Source: Glaciecola siphonariae (GTDB lineage: Bacteria > Pseudomonadota > Gammaproteobacteria > Enterobacterales > Alteromonadaceae). Taken from it: a stretch of DNA of 64,000 nt. This document shows, piece after piece, positions 61,675 to 64,000 of this stretch. The notes below the pieces were generated by a model, which saw nothing but the letters and a program-made list of their open reading frames with translations, searched no databases and was not told where the DNA came from. The stretch spans positions 244,477 to 308,476 of the forward strand of contig NZ_JBHSGU010000029.1 of NCBI RefSeq assembly GCF_042652645.1. Direction: 5' to 3'. The position numbers and the translations under genes were made by a program. Within the stretch, counting starts at the first letter, position 1, and each line of letters starts with the position of its first letter.

Positions 61675-63462
61675 TTACTTTCCAGATTTAATGCTTAATG
61701 ACAGCAACATGTCGTCTAAAATTCGATTTAAATCGTTAAATTTTTCGCCAGTAATATAAATACTCATACTCGAACGTATGCTGATATCAACACCGTGCTG
61801 CGCGTCTATGAAGGTTGCCTCTAGTGCTTGCTGCACCCTTTCAAAAAATGACTTTGCAGAGTCTTCTTCAATGTCGGTTAAGCAAAGAATAAACTGTTCT
61901 GGCGCAAAGCGGCCTAAAATATCGTTGCTTCGTGTAACTTTTGACAAGGTACTCGCGATTTTTTGAAGAACATAGTCGCCTTTAGTAGAGCCAATTTGAC
62001 GATTCACTTCCCTGAAATTACCTAGGTCAAAAATCGCTAATGCATTTATTTTGCCTTTACTCGGTGGCATAACTTTTAAAATCTCAGTGACGGCTGTTTT
62101 ACTGTTTAGCAACTGAGTACTGGGATCTAACGACATCCTAGCAATGTGGCGCTTACGCAAAATGATCGCTAGTGCTATCACACCCAGAAATACGACGATT
62201 ACCGCACCAATCAATAGTCTAGCTTTACGCCTCTCTGCAGCAACAATCTCGTTTTCAAGCACATAAATTTTGCCATACAAATTAGCCACACTCATAATCT
62301 TCGAAAATCCATCATGATTCTGCTTAATCTGATCTAACTTCTTAAGGCTTTTTTCATAGGCTTCGCTGGCAGCATCTAAATCACCCAGTGCAAAATAAGC
62401 CCTTACTAAAAACTTATAATAATCGTAGGTATCATATTGTTTACTGGCTTGATCAATTTTACTCTCAGCGTCAACAAAATTTTGTAAGCACACTAAGTTT
62501 TTGCGCTCCAAACAAGGTACAGCGCTATACCAGTTGTATAGGCTTTGATAAAACTTTCCATTAATTTTATCCAATGACGACTTAAGCAATGGAAGTGTCG
62601 TTTCGAGACTGTCTATATCATTCACACGATAGTAGTAACCAGCTTTAACATAGTGGTACCAAAAGTTAGTTAGTGGCGTACCAACGTCTTGATTTATTTC
62701 CCCAAACTCTTCTATGGCTTGATAAGCGCGCTCGAACTGACCGCTGCCAAACAGCGACGTGATTGCACTAATTAATATCGACAGTCGGTTACTACCTGTA
62801 TACACATCTTTGCCCATCTCGTGCGCTTTTAAGTATTGCTCTGCGGCGAGTACATGCTGTTCGCGTTTGCCAAAAAATAAACCCACACTGTTGTGAATAT
62901 GCGCAAGGGCGCGTTTATTTTCAGACGATGCATACTGTTCGATTAACGCAAAATATGCGGCAATACGCTCACTATCGTTGCTATAACCACTATCTTTACA
63001 ATTTGTAATAAGCCCTAAGGCTGAACTCATTTCAATATCTTCAAATTTATCTCTTGATAGAGAATAGGCTTTCGCATAGTGGACACAACGCTCATTATTT
63101 TCCTGAACGTCGTAAGTAAACCCTAACTGATAGGTGGCAGAGGCAAAATACTCGCTACTCTCATCTGCTTGTGGATGGTTAATAATGTCTTTTAAGGTGG
63201 CCTGTGCTTGATCAAACTGACCGTTGCAGTTTTGGAAGTGAGTTTTATTGACCAGTAGTCTAAAACGTTCGGTGGTAGATAAGTCATTTGAATCTAGTAT
63301 TTCGTCAAGTTTTGGCAAATGGACTGGATTCGGACAATCATAGGTCACAGTTTTCAATTCGCTCAGAAAGTCGTCTATATCTGAACCGGCATGCGCATCA
63401 ACTTGTAAAAGTAAGATGAGGAATGACGCAATAGTAATATTTTTGCTATACGGTAAGTTCAA
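61675..63462 (-). CDS. TPR protein with degenerate GGDEF domain
   Basis: A 595-residue protein: signal peptide (1-25, LILLLQVDAHA), a periplasmic region of about 390 residues built of TPR-like helical repeats, one transmembrane helix (about 416-436), then a cytoplasmic GGDEF-type domain (about 444-595). The GGDEF signature reads APEQF (520-524), and the metal segment reads DLGNF rather than DxDxF, so diguanylate cyclase activity is unlikely. It probably senses a periplasmic ligand or protein and signals by binding. Downstream of it the strand carries the rRNA terminator. Confidence 0.88.
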   Translation of the reverse strand: MNLPYSKNITIASFLILLLQVDAHAGSDIDDFLSELKTVTYDCPNPVHLPKLDEILDSNDLSTTERFRLLVNKTHFQNCNGQFDQAQATLKDIINHPQADESSEYFASATYQLGFTYDVQENNERCVHYAKAYSLSRDKFEDIEMSSALGLITNCKDSGYSNDSERIAAYFALIEQYASSENKRALAHIHNSVGLFFGKREQHVLAAEQYLKAHEMGKDVYTGSNRLSILISAITSLFGSGQFERAYQAIEEFGEINQDVGTPLTNFWYHYVKAGYYYRVNDIDSLETTLPLLKSSLDKINGKFYQSLYNWYSAVPCLERKNLVCLQNFVDAESKIDQASKQYDTYDYYKFLVRAYFALGDLDAASEAYEKSLKKLDQIKQNHDGFSKIMSVANLYGKIYVLENEIVAAERRKARLLIGAVIVVFLGVIALAIILRKRHIARMSLDPSTQLLNSKTAVTEILKVMPPSKGKINALAIFDLGNFREVNRQIGSTKGDYVLQKIASTLSKVTRSNDILGRFAPEQFILCLTDIEEDSAKSFFERVQQALEATFIDAQHGVDISIRSSMSIYITGEKFNDLNRILDDMLLSLSIKSGK

Positions 63463-63627
63463 ATTTAACCCTTACTCTTTTATTCACCGCCCGAATGACA
63501 AAGAGTGATTCAACTTCGGGATGTGTGCTAGTTTATTGATTTACGATAGCCTTAACAACACAATTCCATGAATTGTTGTTAATATCTTGTAATAAGAAAT
63601 AACAAATGACTTCCAAAGAGGATGCAT

Positions 63628-63660
63628 AAAAAAAGCCCTAGTCTTGTGACTAGGGCTTTC
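63628..63660 (-). terminator. rRNA operon terminator
   Basis: Perfect 12-bp stem AAAGCCCTAGTC (63632-63643) / GACTAGGGCTTT (63648-63659), TTGT loop. On the minus strand it is followed by a run of T, about 10 bases after the 5S 3' end. Confidence 0.95.
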
Positions 63661-63668
63661 TTCGAATA

Positions 63669-63789
63669 GGAGTCTGGCGATGTGCTACTCTCACATGGGG
63701 AAACCCCACACTACCATCGCCGCTAATACGTTTCACTTCTGAGTTCGGGATGGAGTCAGGTGGTACCGTATCGCTATTGTCGCCAGACA
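63669..63789 (-). rRNA. rrf: 5S ribosomal RNA
   Basis: Minus strand: TGTCTGGCGACAATAGCG start, GACTCCATCCCGAACTCAGA loop B/C block, GGGGTTTCCCC loop, and the matching end CGCCAGACTCC. Ends pair (GTCTGGCG/CGCCAGAC). About 121 bases. A terminator follows, so it is the last gene of an rRNA operon. Confidence 0.97.
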
Positions 63790-64000
63790 TTAACTGTTGA
63801 ACTATCAAGCAAAGCTCAATACTTCTCAATAATGGTTAACAATGTTGGAATGCTGATAATTGCTTTTTCTTTAACGTAGAGTCGCTACTCAATCTGTCTA
63901 TATATGATTGTCTTAACTTGTCACCTACAACCCTTGCCTACCTCCTACATACTCATACTTGCGCGTCTTTAGCGAGCAGGTTATTTGCCAGTCGATTTTA
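63790..64000 (-). other. Probable 23S-5S spacer (truncated by the window edge)
   Basis: 211 bases upstream of 5S on the minus strand with no tRNA or coding frame that I can identify, and without a recognizable 23S 3' end. The 23S gene is expected beyond the right edge. Confidence 0.5.

Overview
The window looks like chromosomal DNA of a marine gammaproteobacterium of the Alteromonadales type (Alteromonas/Glaciecola-like). This is inferred from gene content and order, not from a database search. The blocks zapE-zapG-degQ-degS, murA-ibaG-mlaBCDEF, yrbG-kdsD-kdsC-lptCAB-rpoN-hpf-ptsN-rapZ-npr, arcB/gltBD, and valS-holC-pepA/lptFG are all arranged as in related gammaproteobacteria. Base composition is moderate and even. 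I see no insertion sequence, prophage or CRISPR array.

Layout. 1-2.0 kb: end of a sugar-processing pair (DUF1080 hydrolase plus a Tat-exported Gfo/Idh/MocA oxidoreductase). 2.06-2.43 kb: RNase P RNA on the minus strand. 2.6-7.9 kb: YebC-family protein, ZapE/ZapG, and the DegQ and DegS proteases. 7.9-12.6 kb (minus): MurA, IbaG and the Mla phospholipid transport system. 13-20.8 kb (plus): Ca2+/Na+ exchanger, Kdo synthesis, LPS transport (LptCAB), sigma-54, HPF and the nitrogen-type PTS. 20.9-31.1 kb: MgtE, ArcB and glutamate synthase. 31.4-33.8 kb: a secreted acidic protein with a 24-copy 13-residue repeat, then a DUF2726 gene behind a near-perfect sigma-54 promoter. 33.9-36.9 kb: MtnN, a diverged CobD/CbiB-like membrane protein, a BtuF-like binding protein and a periplasmic rhodanese. 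36.9-45.7 kb: TyrRS, MepM-like endopeptidase, several enzymes, an Hpt-HD-GYP fusion, PlsC, RraB and a lipoprotein amidohydrolase. 45.8-53 kb: ValRS, HolC, PepA, LptF and LptG. 53-55 kb: RDD protein, tRNA-Leu(CAA), DUF2797 protein. 55.4-61.5 kb: an alpha-glucoside utilization cluster (LacI-type regulator, GH13 alpha-glucosidase, SGLT-type symporter, GlpD-like flavoprotein). 61.7-63.5 kb: TPR protein with a degenerate GGDEF domain. 63.67-63.79 kb: 5S rRNA, presumably the end of an rRNA operon entering from beyond the right edge.

Much of the window builds and maintains the cell envelope: UDP-MurNAc precursor synthesis, Kdo synthesis, the LPS bridge, retrograde lipid transport, and periplasmic quality control with a sigma-E-type sensor protease. 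The accessory parts worth attention are the repeat protein, the sigma-54-controlled DUF2726 gene, the alpha-glucoside cluster with its shared phased TTAAGT repeats, and three signalling proteins with unusual features: ArcB lacking one redox cysteine, the Hpt-HD-GYP fusion, and the degenerate GGDEF protein.
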